Below are positions 42,381 to 51,474 of a DNA stretch of 64,000 nt, in pieces (positions within the stretch are counted from its first letter, which is position 1; each line of letters starts with the position of its first letter). The translations under genes were made by a program, and so were the position numbers. The notes under the pieces were generated by a model. That model was not told the DNA's origin. It saw only the letters and a list, made by a program, of their open reading frames with translations, and ran no database searches. The DNA is from Paracoccus sp041927875 (GTDB lineage Bacteria; Pseudomonadota; Alphaproteobacteria; Rhodobacterales; Rhodobacteraceae). The stretch lies in assembly GCF_041927875.1 (NCBI RefSeq), contig NZ_JBHFHN010000006.1; one strand, 5' to 3'.

Positions 42381-43531
42381 TGCGGACCCGTCTGACCCTT
42401 GTGCTGGCGTTGCTGGCGGGCCTTGCCGCGCCCGCCCGTGCCGAAGATGCCGCCGCCGAGGCGCGCGCCGCCGCCGATGCGCTGCGCACCGCGATCGAAG
42501 GCATGACCACCACCCCCGAGGGCCGCGATCAGGTGGCGGCGCTGACCGCGACGGTGCAGGCCTATGAACAGGGGCTGGCCTCGCTGCGCGCCGGTCTGCG
42601 CCGGGCCGCCATCCGCGAGGCGGAAATCCGCAGCGCCTTCAACGACCGGTCGAACCGGCTGGGCCGGATCCTGGGGGTGATGTCGGCGATGGAGCAATCG
42701 CCCGAGACCCTTCTGCTGCTGCACCCCTCTGGCCCCGAGGGGACAGCGCGCGCCGGGATGCTGCTGGGATCGGTCGCCCCCGCGATCCAGGCCGAGGCCG
42801 ACCGGCTGAAGGCCGACCTGGCCGAAATCGCCGCCGTGCGCGCCCAGCAGACCGAGGCCGAGGCGGTGCTGGCCTCCGGTCTGGGCCGGGTGCAGGCGGC
42901 GCGGCAGGCTTTGGCGCAGGCCATCGCCGACCGGGGCGACCTGCCCACCCGCTTTGTCGATCAGCCCGAAGAACTGACGCGGATGGTCGCCGCTGCCCGC
43001 ACGCTGGACGATTTCGCGCAGGGGCTGGCCGGGCTGGAACAGGATGTCGGCGCGCCGATGGGCGATTTCGAGGGCGCCAAGGGCCGCCTGCCGATGCCGG
43101 TGATCGGCACCGTCCTGCGCGGCTCGGGTCAGCCCGACGCGGCGGGGATCAGCCGCCCCGGCATCGTCGTCGCCACCGCCCCCGCCGCCATGGTCACCGC
43201 GCCCTGGCCGGTCACCATCCGCTATCGCGGGCCGCTGCTGGACTACGGAAATGTGATGATCGTCGAACCCGCGCGGGACTATCTTTTGATCCTTGCCGGG
43301 TTATCGGTAGTCTTCGGACAGACCGGCGACGTGCTGGCCGCCGGTGAGCCTTTGGGCCTGATGGGCGGCACCGAGCCGACCGCCGCCGAGTTCGGGTCCG
43401 GTTTCGTGGCCGCCGCGCGCGAAGGTGGGGGTGCGGGCCGGACGGAAACGCTTTATATCGAGTTGCGCAAGGGCAAGACGCCGATCGACCCCGAACCGTG
43501 GTTCGCGCCAACAGGGAAGGCTGAGGAATAG
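42380..43531 (+). CDS. EnvC-like murein hydrolase activator with degenerate LytM domain
   Basis: This 383-aa exported protein has a signal peptide (LTLVLALLAGLAAPARA) and then a long coiled coil (about 25-230). The C-terminal M23/LytM-like domain (about 250-383) shows DYGNVMIVEPARDYLLILAG and ETLYIELRKGKTPIDPEPWF. The zinc ligands of active M23 peptidases (HxxxD and HxH) are missing; LYIEL stands where HLHYEL is usual. That matches EnvC/NlpD-type activators, which stimulate an amidase rather than cut peptidoglycan. Position between gpmI and ctpA is a widespread proteobacterial arrangement. It is followed one base later by ctpA. Confidence 0.85.
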   Translation: MRTRLTLVLALLAGLAAPARAEDAAAEARAAADALRTAIEGMTTTPEGRDQVAALTATVQAYEQGLASLRAGLRRAAIREAEIRSAFNDRSNRLGRILGVMSAMEQSPETLLLLHPSGPEGTARAGMLLGSVAPAIQAEADRLKADLAEIAAVRAQQTEAEAVLASGLGRVQAARQALAQAIADRGDLPTRFVDQPEELTRMVAAARTLDDFAQGLAGLEQDVGAPMGDFEGAKGRLPMPVIGTVLRGSGQPDAAGISRPGIVVATAPAAMVTAPWPVTIRYRGPLLDYGNVMIVEPARDYLLILAGLSVVFGQTGDVLAAGEPLGLMGGTEPTAAEFGSGFVAAAREGGGAGRTETLYIELRKGKTPIDPEPWFAPTGKAEE

Positions 43532-43532
43532 C

Positions 43533-44957
43533 ATGAACAAGGTGATGATGGCCGCACTGGGCGGCACGCTGGCCGGGCTGGTGGTGGCAACCCAGTTTGC
43601 CGGGCCGCTGATCGCCCAGGAGGCCGAGAAGAAGGCCTCGGTCTATGAACAGCTTGATCTGTTCGGCACGATCTTTGAACGCATCCGCGCCGGTTACGTC
43701 GAACCGGTGGACGACAAGAAACTGATCGAGGCGGCGATCAACGGCATGCTGACCTCGCTTGATCCGCATTCTGGCTTTCTGAATGCCGATGCCTATACCG
43801 ACATGCAGACCCAGACCCGCGGCACCTTTGGCGGGTTGGGGATCGAGGTCAGCCAGGAGGACGGGCTGGTCAAGGTCGTCGCGCCGATCGAGGGCAGCCC
43901 GGCCGATGCGGCTGGCGTCAAGGCGGGCGACTTCATCACCCATGTCGATGGCCAAAGCCTGATGGGCCTGACGCTGGATCAGGCGGTCGAGATGATGCGC
44001 GGCGAAGTGGGGTCGGAAATCACCGTCACCATCCTGCGCAAGGACGAAAAAGAGCCGTTCGACATCAACATCGTGCGCGACACGATCAAGCTGACCGCCG
44101 CCAAGGGCCGGACCGAGGGCCACGCCGTCGTGCTGCGCGTCACCACCTTCAACGACCAGACCTATGACACGATGAAGGCGGAACTGGACAAGGCCGTCGA
44201 GGAAGCGGGCGGCATCGACCAGGTAACCGGCGTGGTGCTGGATCTGCGCAACAACCCCGGCGGCCTGCTGAACCAGGCCATCGACGTCAGCGACGCCTTT
44301 CTGGACAAGGGCGAGATCGTCAGCACCCGTGGCCGCAACCCCGAGGACAGCGAACGCTGGAACGCCAAGGATGGCGACCTGATCGCCGGCAAGCCGATGG
44401 TCGTGCTGATCAACGGCGGCTCGGCCAGTGCGTCCGAAATCGTCACCGGCGCCTTGCAGGATCACAAGCGGGCGATCGTCGTCGGCACCAAGTCCTTTGG
44501 CAAGGGCAGCGTCCAGACGGTGATGCCGGTCACCGGCGACAGCGCCATCCGGCTGACCACCGCACGCTATTACACGCCCTCGGGCCGGTCGATTCAGGCG
44601 ATGGGGATCGCCCCCGACATCATCGTGGAACAGCCCCGCACCATCCCCACCCCCGAGGGGCAGGACGACACGCCCAAGACCGCCTCGCGCTTTGGCAGTT
44701 CCGAGGCCGATCTGCGCGGGTCGCTGACCAATGACTCGATGACCGAGGACGAGAAGAAGCAGATCGAGGCCGAAGCCGCCGAGGCCGAACGCACCGCCAA
44801 GCTGCGTGATGAGGATTACCAGCTGGCCTATGCCGTCGACATCCTGAAGGGGCTGGCGGTCAGCCAGGCCGCGATCCAGGGCACGCCGGTGCCGGGCGTT
44901 CGGTCCGATGTGCCCGCGCCTGCGGATGCGCCTGCCGAACAGGCGCCCTCGCAATGA
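43533..44957 (+). CDS. ctpA: carboxy-terminal processing protease (S41)
   Basis: CtpA is a periplasmic serine protease with a PDZ domain. The 474-aa protein has a signal/anchor segment (MMAALGGTLAGLVVATQFAG), the N-terminal S41 region (INGMLTSLDPHSGFLN), the PDZ domain (RGTFGGLGIEVSQEDGLVKV; VKAGDFITHVDGQ), and the Ser/Lys catalytic dyad in NGGSASASEIV and GTKSFGKGSVQ. The tail is acidic with an E/A-rich helix and a proline/alanine end. The start ATG is 1 bp after the EnvC-like stop. It overlaps rppH by 4 bp. Confidence 0.95.
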   Translation: MNKVMMAALGGTLAGLVVATQFAGPLIAQEAEKKASVYEQLDLFGTIFERIRAGYVEPVDDKKLIEAAINGMLTSLDPHSGFLNADAYTDMQTQTRGTFGGLGIEVSQEDGLVKVVAPIEGSPADAAGVKAGDFITHVDGQSLMGLTLDQAVEMMRGEVGSEITVTILRKDEKEPFDINIVRDTIKLTAAKGRTEGHAVVLRVTTFNDQTYDTMKAELDKAVEEAGGIDQVTGVVLDLRNNPGGLLNQAIDVSDAFLDKGEIVSTRGRNPEDSERWNAKDGDLIAGKPMVVLINGGSASASEIVTGALQDHKRAIVVGTKSFGKGSVQTVMPVTGDSAIRLTTARYYTPSGRSIQAMGIAPDIIVEQPRTIPTPEGQDDTPKTASRFGSSEADLRGSLTNDSMTEDEKKQIEAEAAEAERTAKLRDEDYQLAYAVDILKGLAVSQAAIQGTPVPGVRSDVPAPADAPAEQAPSQ

Positions 44958-45448
44958 GCGGGGGCGATCTGCCCTATCGACCCTGCGCGGGGGTAGTGCT
45001 GATCAATGCCGATGGGCTGATCTTTGCCGGTCGGCGGATCGACCGCGACGGCGCCAACCCCGCCGCGCCCCCCGCGTGGCAGATGCCGCAGGGGGGCATC
45101 GACGCGGACGAAAAGCCCAAGGCGGCGGCGCTGCGCGAGCTGTGGGAAGAAACCGGCGTCGGTGCCGATCAGGTGCAGGTGATCGCCAAGACCCCTGACT
45201 GGCTGACCTATGACCTGCCGCCCGAACTGATGGGCCGGGTCTGGGGCGGCAAGTATCGCGGCCAGAAGCAGCGTTGGTTCCTGATGCGCCTGATGGCCGA
45301 TGACGACGCCATCAACATCGCCACCGAACATCCCGAGTTCGGCGAATGGCGTTGGATTTCGGCGGATGACATGCTGGCCGCCATCGTGCCCTTCAAGCGC
45401 GCCGTCTATGAACAGGTGATCGCCGCGTTTCGGGACCATCTGGCCTGA
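44954..45448 (+). CDS. rppH: RNA pyrophosphohydrolase (Nudix)
   Basis: RppH removes pyrophosphate from mRNA 5' ends and starts RNA decay. The 164-aa protein has YRPCAGVVLINADGLIFAGR at the start, WQMPQGGIDADEKPKAAALR then ELWEETGV as the Nudix box, and KYRGQKQRWFLMRL followed by FGEWRWIS, all family hallmarks. It starts within the ctpA stop (ATGA), so it is the last gene of the gpmI operon. The downstream terminator at 45626-45650 ends the transcript. Confidence 0.95.
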   Translation: MSGGDLPYRPCAGVVLINADGLIFAGRRIDRDGANPAAPPAWQMPQGGIDADEKPKAAALRELWEETGVGADQVQVIAKTPDWLTYDLPPELMGRVWGGKYRGQKQRWFLMRLMADDDAINIATEHPEFGEWRWISADDMLAAIVPFKRAVYEQVIAAFRDHLA

Positions 45449-45625
45449 GGTCAGGTTGACCAGTAGGGCAAGATCGCAGCAGTTCGGATGAAGCCTCTGC
45501 ACAGACCCGCAGGAGGCTGCCTCGCCCGCGGGTATCCGGCACTTGTGCGGCGGTCGCTGAAAGACGCAAGCCCGCCGTGCCGGGGCCTCGTGGCCGGGGG
45601 CGGGCCTGGCAGTCCGGTGATGCGA

Positions 45626-45650
45626 AAAGGCGGGCCGTTGGCCCGCCTTT
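45626..45650. terminator. bidirectional intrinsic terminator
   Basis: AAAGGCGGGCC-GTT-GGCCCGCCTTT is a perfect 11-bp hairpin with A and T tails on either side, between the convergent rppH and lytic transglycosylase genes. Confidence 0.85.
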
Positions 45651-45670
45651 CTACTGCGCGGTCGTGTCGA

Positions 45671-46933
45671 TCAGCGGCGCAATTGCCCCAGCAGGATCGA
45701 GGTCGGATAGCCGTCCGGCGTCACCCCGATCGACCGCTGGAAAGCCTGCACCGCCTCCATCGTGGCGGAGCCGAACAGGCCGTCGATCTCACCCTGATAG
45801 AAGCCCTTGGCCATCAGCAGGCGCTGGATGTCCTGACGTTCGCCGGTGGTCAGCGGGCGATCATTGCGCGGCCACTGGCCCATGATGCCCGACCGCCCGG
45901 CGATGCGTTCGGCCAGATAGCTGACGCCCAGCGCATAGTTGTCGCTGTTGTTGTAACGCAGGATCGACCGGAAATTGTCCATGATCAGGAAGGCCGGGCC
46001 ATTCGCCCCCGCCGGCATGATGATCGACCCGGTGCCGCCCGGCAGCGCGCGCCCGTCGATGCGGGTGACGCCCTGCGACGCCAGCGAGGCCGCCGAAACG
46101 CGCGTGCCCTTGCCGATCTGGCCCATGTTGAATCCGGCCGGCAGACGCAGTTCTGCCACCGCGGGCTGGCCGCGCTTCCAGCCGTTGCGCGCCAGATAGG
46201 CGGCGGTCGAAGCCAGCGAATCGCGCGGATCGTCCGACCAGATGTCGCGGCGACCGTCGCCGGTGAAATCGACCGCATATTCCAGATAGCTGGTCGGCAT
46301 GAACTGGGTATGCCCCATCGCGCCCGCCCACGACCCCAGCATATGCGCCGGATCGACATCGCCCGCCTGAATGATCTTCAGTGCCGCGATCAACTGGTTC
46401 TGGAACATCTGCCCACGCCGCCCGTCATAGGCCAGCGTCGCCAGCGACGGGATGATCTGCATCCGGCCCCGGTTCGCGCCAAAGTTCGATTCCATCCCCC
46501 AGACGGCCAGCACGACTTCGGCCGGAACGCCATAGCGCGCCTCGATCTGGCGCAGCGCGGCACCGTGGCGGGCCAGCATCTGCCGACCCGTCGTGATGCG
46601 CTGATCCGACACCGCGCTGTCCAGATAGAGCCATACCGGGCGCGAGAACTCGGCCTGGCGGCGGTCCAGACGGATCACCTCGGGGTTGTAGCGGGCGATG
46701 GCCATGGCGCGGTCGTAGGTCGCGGCGCTGACGCCGGATGACAGGGCGCGGCCGCGGAAACCGGCGATCCAGTTTTGCAGCCCGGCCTGATCGGCGGGGT
46801 TGGCCGCCGGGATCGCCGTGGGTTCGGGCAGGGTCGCATTGCCCAGCATGGCGCCGCCGCGCGGCATCGGTGCGGCGCAGGCCGCGACGGTGGCCATCAG
46901 CGCGGCCGAAACGGTCAGTCGGATAAGGGTCAT
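45671..46933 (-). CDS. membrane-bound lytic murein transglycosylase (MltB-like) with peptidoglycan-binding domain
   Basis: This 420-aa enzyme cleaves peptidoglycan glycan strands. The N-terminus is a lipoprotein signal (SAALMATVAACAAP, lipobox VAAC). The SLT domain has the catalytic glutamate in VWGMESNFGANRGR, LATLAYDGRRGQMFQNQLIA, and GAMGHTQFMPTSYLEYAVDF. A C-terminal PG_binding_1 domain (about 355-420) reads DIQRLLMAKGFYQGEIDGLF, then GSATMEAVQAFQRSIG. It is convergent with rppH and monocistronic. Confidence 0.92.
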   Translation of the reverse strand: MTLIRLTVSAALMATVAACAAPMPRGGAMLGNATLPEPTAIPAANPADQAGLQNWIAGFRGRALSSGVSAATYDRAMAIARYNPEVIRLDRRQAEFSRPVWLYLDSAVSDQRITTGRQMLARHGAALRQIEARYGVPAEVVLAVWGMESNFGANRGRMQIIPSLATLAYDGRRGQMFQNQLIAALKIIQAGDVDPAHMLGSWAGAMGHTQFMPTSYLEYAVDFTGDGRRDIWSDDPRDSLASTAAYLARNGWKRGQPAVAELRLPAGFNMGQIGKGTRVSAASLASQGVTRIDGRALPGGTGSIIMPAGANGPAFLIMDNFRSILRYNNSDNYALGVSYLAERIAGRSGIMGQWPRNDRPLTTGERQDIQRLLMAKGFYQGEIDGLFGSATMEAVQAFQRSIGVTPDGYPTSILLGQLRR

Positions 46934-47014
46934 GGGGTGCCTGTGATTAGCTGCTGCATGTTGTTTTGCCGCAGTCTAACCGAAGCCGCCGTTCGCGCCA
47001 ACAGCCGCGTTCGC

Positions 47015-47410
47015 CTAGTCGATCGCGCCCTTTGGCAGGCCGCCGCGATAACTGCGCGCACCGTCATCGTCGTAATACGGCTCCATCTGGGCGACGACGA
47101 CGGCATTGTCGGCCAGGGCGCGGGCCATCAATTCGCGTTCGTCATCCTCGATCACCTGGCCCTGGGCCTCGCGTTCCTCGGCGGTGCCATAGCCGGTCAC
47201 ATCGACGGGCGACAGGTCGGCCTGTTTCAGCACGGCGACGGTTTCGCGCACCGCCTCGGCCTCGTCCACGCCGGTGGCATAAACCATCAGCGCCGCGCCG
47301 GTCGATTTGTCGGGCAGGCCATCGCCGGGGCTGCGGCCCAGTTCGACGACCAGCGTGTAGACCTGCTGCGGGCGCTTGGGCTTGGCGGGCGTATCAGACG
47401 TGTCGGACAT
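47015..47410 (-). CDS. conserved hypothetical protein (131 aa)
   Basis: No family is recognised. It is a soluble, acidic protein with a beta-alpha-beta start (QVYTLVVELGRSP, ALMVYATGVDEAEAVRETVA), a middle segment KQADLSPVDVTGYGTAEE, and a C-terminus rich in E, D and Y. Codon use and GC content match the neighbouring chromosomal genes, and the frame is supported by third-position GC. It is transcribed divergently from the FAD oxidoreductase gene at 47512. Confidence 0.65.
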   Translation of the reverse strand: MSDTSDTPAKPKRPQQVYTLVVELGRSPGDGLPDKSTGAALMVYATGVDEAEAVRETVAVLKQADLSPVDVTGYGTAEEREAQGQVIEDDERELMARALADNAVVVAQMEPYYDDDGARSYRGGLPKGAID

Positions 47411-47511
47411 GGCGCTCCCCTGACTGGACGCGCCTGTTCAATCACGGACCGGGACGAAAGGGAACCGGAAAGCCGCAGCCGTGTTGGGGCGCAGCTTATT
47501 CGGGGGGTATC

Positions 47512-48765
47512 ATGGCGAAGGGCGGGACGACAGGCGGCAAGGACGCAAGCACGCGCAAGGACGATCTGCGCATCGGCACGCCCTATTGGGTGAAAACCCC
47601 CAATACCACGGCGCCGACGCTGGCCCGCCCTTCGGCCAGCCATTACGATGTGATCGTGGTTGGTGCGGGGATTTCCGGCGCGCTGGTGGCCGAGGCGCTG
47701 ACGCGCGGGCGGCGCAAGCGGCGGGTGCTGGTGATCGACCGGCGCGCGGCGGTGCGCGGGTCCACCCCGGCCTCGACCGCGATGATCCAGCATGAGATCG
47801 ATGTGCCGCTGCACCGGCTGATCCGCGACGCCGGGCGCGACCGTGCCGAACGGTCGTGGCTGCGGTCGGTCAAGGCGGTCAGGGATCTGGTGCGGCTGGT
47901 CAAGCGGCTGGACATCGACTGTTCGATGCAGCCCAAGCGCGCGCTGTATCTGGCGGGCGACGATCTGGGCCACCGCGCCCTGCAAACCGAGGTCGAGGCC
48001 CGCCACGCCGCGGGCATCAAGGCCGAATATCTGGATGCGAAGGCCCTGATGGACCGCTTCGGGATCGACCGCACCGGGGCGATCGTGTCGGATGCGTCGG
48101 CCTCGGCCAATCCGGCGCAACTTGCGGCCGGGCTGCTGCGCGTCGCGGTGTCGCGCGGGGCCGAAATCGCCGCGCCCATCGAGGTGACGGATATGGCCGA
48201 ACTGCCGGGCGGCGTGGCCCTGGCCACGCGCGACGGGCGGGTGTTCACGGCGGGTCATGCGGTCTTTTGCAGCGGCTATGAGTTCCTGCCCCAGATGCAC
48301 AGCCCCAGCCACCAGATCACATCGACCTGGGCCTTGGCGTCCGAACCCGGCATCGCCCATCCGAAATGGCTGGACGGTTTTCTGGTGTGGGAGGCGGCGG
48401 ACCCCTATCTGTATTACCGCACCACGCCCGATGGCCGGATCATCGCGGGTGGCGAGGATGAGGACAGCGCGACCCGCAACAGCGATCCCAAGCTGCTGAA
48501 ACCCAAGGCCAAAGCGATTGCTAAAAAGCTGCGGCAGGTGGGTGGCATCGACATCGGCAAGCCCGCCTATGTCTGGGCCGCGCCGTTCGGCAACACGGTG
48601 GACGGCCTGCCGATCATCGACCGCGTGCCGGGGCATGACCGGACCTTTGCGGTGATGGGTTTTGGCGGCAATGGCATCACCTTCAGCGTGATCGCCGCCG
48701 ATCTGATCGCGGGCTGGATCGGCGGCCGGGCTGACCCGGACGCCGACCTGTTCAGGTTCTGCTAG
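47512..48765 (+). CDS. FAD-dependent oxidoreductase (DAO family)
   Basis: This 417-aa flavoprotein has the Rossmann FAD motif VIVVGAGISGALVAEALTRG (about residues 46-65), then RVLVIDRRAAVRGSTPASTA. A central substrate domain and the C-terminal FAD-closing motif NTVDGLPIIDRVPGHDRTFA then VMGFGGNGITFSVIAADLI follow. It resembles glycine/D-amino-acid or glycerol-3-phosphate dehydrogenase-like oxidases; the substrate is not clear. The ATG at 47512 (MAKGGTTGG) is chosen, with a G-rich ribosome-binding site upstream. The long open frame before it is antisense to the 131-aa gene. Confidence 0.85.
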   Translation: MAKGGTTGGKDASTRKDDLRIGTPYWVKTPNTTAPTLARPSASHYDVIVVGAGISGALVAEALTRGRRKRRVLVIDRRAAVRGSTPASTAMIQHEIDVPLHRLIRDAGRDRAERSWLRSVKAVRDLVRLVKRLDIDCSMQPKRALYLAGDDLGHRALQTEVEARHAAGIKAEYLDAKALMDRFGIDRTGAIVSDASASANPAQLAAGLLRVAVSRGAEIAAPIEVTDMAELPGGVALATRDGRVFTAGHAVFCSGYEFLPQMHSPSHQITSTWALASEPGIAHPKWLDGFLVWEAADPYLYYRTTPDGRIIAGGEDEDSATRNSDPKLLKPKAKAIAKKLRQVGGIDIGKPAYVWAAPFGNTVDGLPIIDRVPGHDRTFAVMGFGGNGITFSVIAADLIAGWIGGRADPDADLFRFC

Positions 48766-48773
48766 ACCCCGAT

Positions 48774-49955
48774 CTAGACTCCGGCCTCGATCATCGCCTG
48801 CGCCAGCACCGGCACTGTCGCGGGGTTCAGCCCGGCGATGTTGATGCGGGAATCGCCAACCATGTAGATGCCGTTCTTGTCGCGCAGCACCGCCACCTGT
48901 TCCGGGCTGGCCCCCAGGCGCGAGAACATGCCGCGATGCTGGGCGATAAAGCCGAAACGGTCCGACCCGGCGCGGTCGCGCAGCTCGCGCGCCAGTTGTT
49001 CGCGCAGGGCCAGCATGCCGTTGCGGATCTCCTCCAGCTCGGCCTGCCAGTCGGCGCGCAGGGCGGCGTCGGTCAGGATGGTGGTGACGATGCGCGACCC
49101 ATGATCGGGGGCGAAGGAATAGTTCAGCCGGTTCAGCCCGGCCAGGTTCGCCTGCACGACGTTGCGGATCGCGGGATCGGTGACGGCCAGCAGGATGCCC
49201 GTGCGTTCGCGGTAGATGCCAAAGTTCTTGCTGCACGAGGCCGCAATCAGCACCTGCGGCAGGCAGCTGGCCAGCAGCCGGGTGCCCGCCGCGTCATCAT
49301 CCAGCCCGTCGCCGAAGCCCTGATAGGCCAGGTCGATCAGCGGCGTGGCCCCTGTCTTTTCCAGCAGCGCCGCGACCTGCGCCCATTGATCCAGGGTCAG
49401 GTTCGCGCCGGTCGGGTTGTGGCAGCAGCCATGCAGCAGCACCAGATCGCCCGCCTTGGCGCGCGCCAGATCGGCCATCATCCCGTCGAAATCCACGCCG
49501 CAGGTCGCCGCGTCGAAATAGCGATAGCTGAAGGTCGGGATGCCCAGATAGGTCAGGATCGACAGGTGGTTCGGCCAGGTCGGGTCCGACACGAACACCT
49601 GCACGCCGGGGTTGGCCAGCCGCGCCAGCTCCAGCGCCTGCCGGATCGCGCCGGTGCCGCCCACCGTCGACAGCGCCGCCACCCGGTCGCGCGCGACGGA
49701 ATCGCCCAGGATCAGCCCGGCCATCGCCTCCTGATAGGCAGGCTCACCGGCAAGCGCGGTATAGGTCTTGGTGGTCTGGTCGTCCCAGATCTTGCGCTCG
49801 GCCGCCTTGACGGCGCGCATCACCGGGGTCAGGCCGGTCGGGTCTTTATAGACGCCGACCCCCAGGTCGATCTTGTCCGCGCGCGGGTCGGCCTTGAAGG
49901 CGGCGATCAGCGCGATGATCTTGTCGGCGGGCTGCGGTTTCAGATTGTTCAGCAT
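48774..49955 (-). CDS. aromatic amino acid aminotransferase
   Basis: This 393-aa fold-type I PLP enzyme transaminates aromatic amino acids and probably aspartate. From the ATG at 49955 (MLNNLKPQPADKIIAL) it follows the known Paracoccus denitrificans aromatic aminotransferase closely from memory: IDLGVGVYKDPTG, VGGTGAIRQALELARLANPG, LLHGCCHNPTGANLTLDQWA, IDLAYQGFGDGL and the PLP lysine in AASCSKNFGIYRERTG. The C-terminal FSRLGASPEQ and YMVGDSRINIAGLN are also as expected. Its start overlaps the stop of the sulfurtransferase gene as TGATG, so the two form an operon. Confidence 0.93.
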   Translation of the reverse strand: MLNNLKPQPADKIIALIAAFKADPRADKIDLGVGVYKDPTGLTPVMRAVKAAERKIWDDQTTKTYTALAGEPAYQEAMAGLILGDSVARDRVAALSTVGGTGAIRQALELARLANPGVQVFVSDPTWPNHLSILTYLGIPTFSYRYFDAATCGVDFDGMMADLARAKAGDLVLLHGCCHNPTGANLTLDQWAQVAALLEKTGATPLIDLAYQGFGDGLDDDAAGTRLLASCLPQVLIAASCSKNFGIYRERTGILLAVTDPAIRNVVQANLAGLNRLNYSFAPDHGSRIVTTILTDAALRADWQAELEEIRNGMLALREQLARELRDRAGSDRFGFIAQHRGMFSRLGASPEQVAVLRDKNGIYMVGDSRINIAGLNPATVPVLAQAMIEAGV

Positions 49956-50806
49956 CAGGCCTCTCCGGTGGCGATCTTCAGGTCGGTGAAACTGCCCCAT
50001 TCGGCCCAGGCGCCATCATAGAGCGAGTGGTTGCGGTGCCCGATCCGTTCCAGCGCCAGCGACAGGATCGCGGCGCTGACGCCCGATCCGCAACTGGTGA
50101 TGACGGGCTTCGACAGATCGACGCCGGCGGCCTGAAACTGCGCGCGCAGCGCCTCGAGCGATTTCATCGTGCCGTCGGGGTTGGTGACGCTGTTCCAGGG
50201 GATGTTGCGCGAACCGGGGATATGGCCCTTGCGCAGGCCGGGGCGGGGTTCGTCGTCCTGGCCGGTGAAGCGCGCGGCGGGGCGGGCATCGACGATGGCG
50301 TGATCGCCCAGCTTCGATGCCGCCGCGACCTGGGTGACGTCCTTGACCAGACCGGCCTGTCGGCTGACGGTGATGTGGCGGTCGCGCAGCACGGGGGGCA
50401 TGTCCTCGACCGGGCGGCCCTCGGCCTGCCATTTCGGGAAACCGCCATCCAGCACCGCGACATCGGTCTTGCCCATCAGGCGAAAGGTCCACCAGACGCG
50501 GGGGGCGGAAAACAGGCCGTGGCCGTCATAGATGACGACCTGATGGCCGTCGCCGATGCCCATGGCGCGCATCCGGCTGACGAACTTTTCCGGCGGCGGC
50601 GCCATATGCGGCAGGGATGACCGCTGGTCGCTGATTTCGTCAATGTCGAAGAACCGCGCGCCGGGGATGTGGGCGGCGTCATATTCGGCCCGCGCATCGC
50701 GGCCCATCGCGGGCAGATACCAAGAGGCATCGATGACCCGCAGGTCGGGGTCGGCCAGGTGATCGGCCAACCAATCGGTTGAAACCAGGGTTTTCGGATC
50801 GTTCAT
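49955..50806 (-). CDS. sseA: 3-mercaptopyruvate sulfurtransferase
   Basis: This 283-aa protein has two rhodanese domains. The N-terminal domain shows VIDASWYLPAMGRDARAEYD and HIPGARFFDIDEISD. The C-terminal domain shows DARPAARFTGQDDEPRPGL, HIPGSRNIPW and the active-site loop CGSGVSA with the catalytic cysteine. CGSGxxA is the mercaptopyruvate-type loop rather than the rhodanese CRxGxxR. The ATG at 50806 (MNDPKTLVS) is preferred to one ten codons upstream. It is coupled to the aminotransferase gene, consistent with cysteine transamination to mercaptopyruvate, though that link is inferred. Confidence 0.92.
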   Translation of the reverse strand: MNDPKTLVSTDWLADHLADPDLRVIDASWYLPAMGRDARAEYDAAHIPGARFFDIDEISDQRSSLPHMAPPPEKFVSRMRAMGIGDGHQVVIYDGHGLFSAPRVWWTFRLMGKTDVAVLDGGFPKWQAEGRPVEDMPPVLRDRHITVSRQAGLVKDVTQVAAASKLGDHAIVDARPAARFTGQDDEPRPGLRKGHIPGSRNIPWNSVTNPDGTMKSLEALRAQFQAAGVDLSKPVITSCGSGVSAAILSLALERIGHRNHSLYDGAWAEWGSFTDLKIATGEA

Positions 50807-50864
50807 GCCGCCCCTCATGTTGCTGGCCCCTGCCATAGCAGGGCGGGCGGCAGGTTTGAATGTG

Positions 50865-50895
50865 AAAAAGCGGGCCGCGATCGGGCGCGGCCCGC
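50865..50895 (-). terminator. intrinsic terminator after the 97-aa gene
   Basis: On the minus strand GCGGGCCGCG and CGCGGCCCGC pair around a 6-base loop and are followed by TTTTT. It lies 8 bp after the stop of the 97-aa gene. Confidence 0.75.
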
Positions 50896-50902
50896 CGAAG
50901 GT

Positions 50903-51196
50903 TCAGCGCATCATCGACCGGATGGCGCCGATGACGGCCATCAGTACGCCGCCGCCCGCGCCGCCCGACGCGACCGAGGCAAGGATCGCGCCCATGTCCA
51001 GCGCGCCGGTGCCCGCAGCCGCCGCCGCGCCACCCGCGCCCAGCATCGCCAGGATCTGACTGCCAAGGCCGCCGCCCAGGATGCCGGCGATGGAATTGCC
51101 CAGCGTGCCCAGGTTCAGGTTCTTGGCCAGCGCGCCGACGATATTGCCACCCGCCGCACCCGACAGCAGGCTGATGATAAGGGGCAGATAGTCCAT
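50903..51196 (-). CDS. small glycine/alanine-rich hydrophobic protein (97 aa)
   Basis: This is a short, low-complexity protein dominated by G, A, L and I (LLSGAAGGNIVGALAKN, GILGGGLGSQILAMLGAGGA, ASGGAGGGVLMAVIGAIRS). It has a hydrophobic N-terminus (YLPLIISLLSG) and a basic end. It is probably membrane-associated. I recognise no characterised family. It has its own terminator, which supports it being real. It is divergent from the OmpA-family gene. Confidence 0.6.
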   Translation of the reverse strand: MDYLPLIISLLSGAAGGNIVGALAKNLNLGTLGNSIAGILGGGLGSQILAMLGAGGAAAAAGTGALDMGAILASVASGGAGGGVLMAVIGAIRSMMR

Positions 51197-51474
51197 GTCT
51201 CACATCTCCGATGGTGGAAGGGTCAGCCGCGCCGTGGATCTGCCTGGGCGCAGGGTGATTAAAAAATGACATAGCATCCAAGGTGCGGCAAGCCTGCGCT
51301 GCGGCATGGCCGGGCGGCCCGGATTTTGGCCGCGTGTCAGCGGCCGCCTGTGGCGCCGGCGCAACAGGTGACGCAAGGGAATGCGGCGGGGCGAAGCGTT
51401 TTCCCCTGAAATCGTCTGAAAAATCGGGCGATCACGGCAGCGAACATCCGTTTCGGTCATTTTCGGGGGCATCT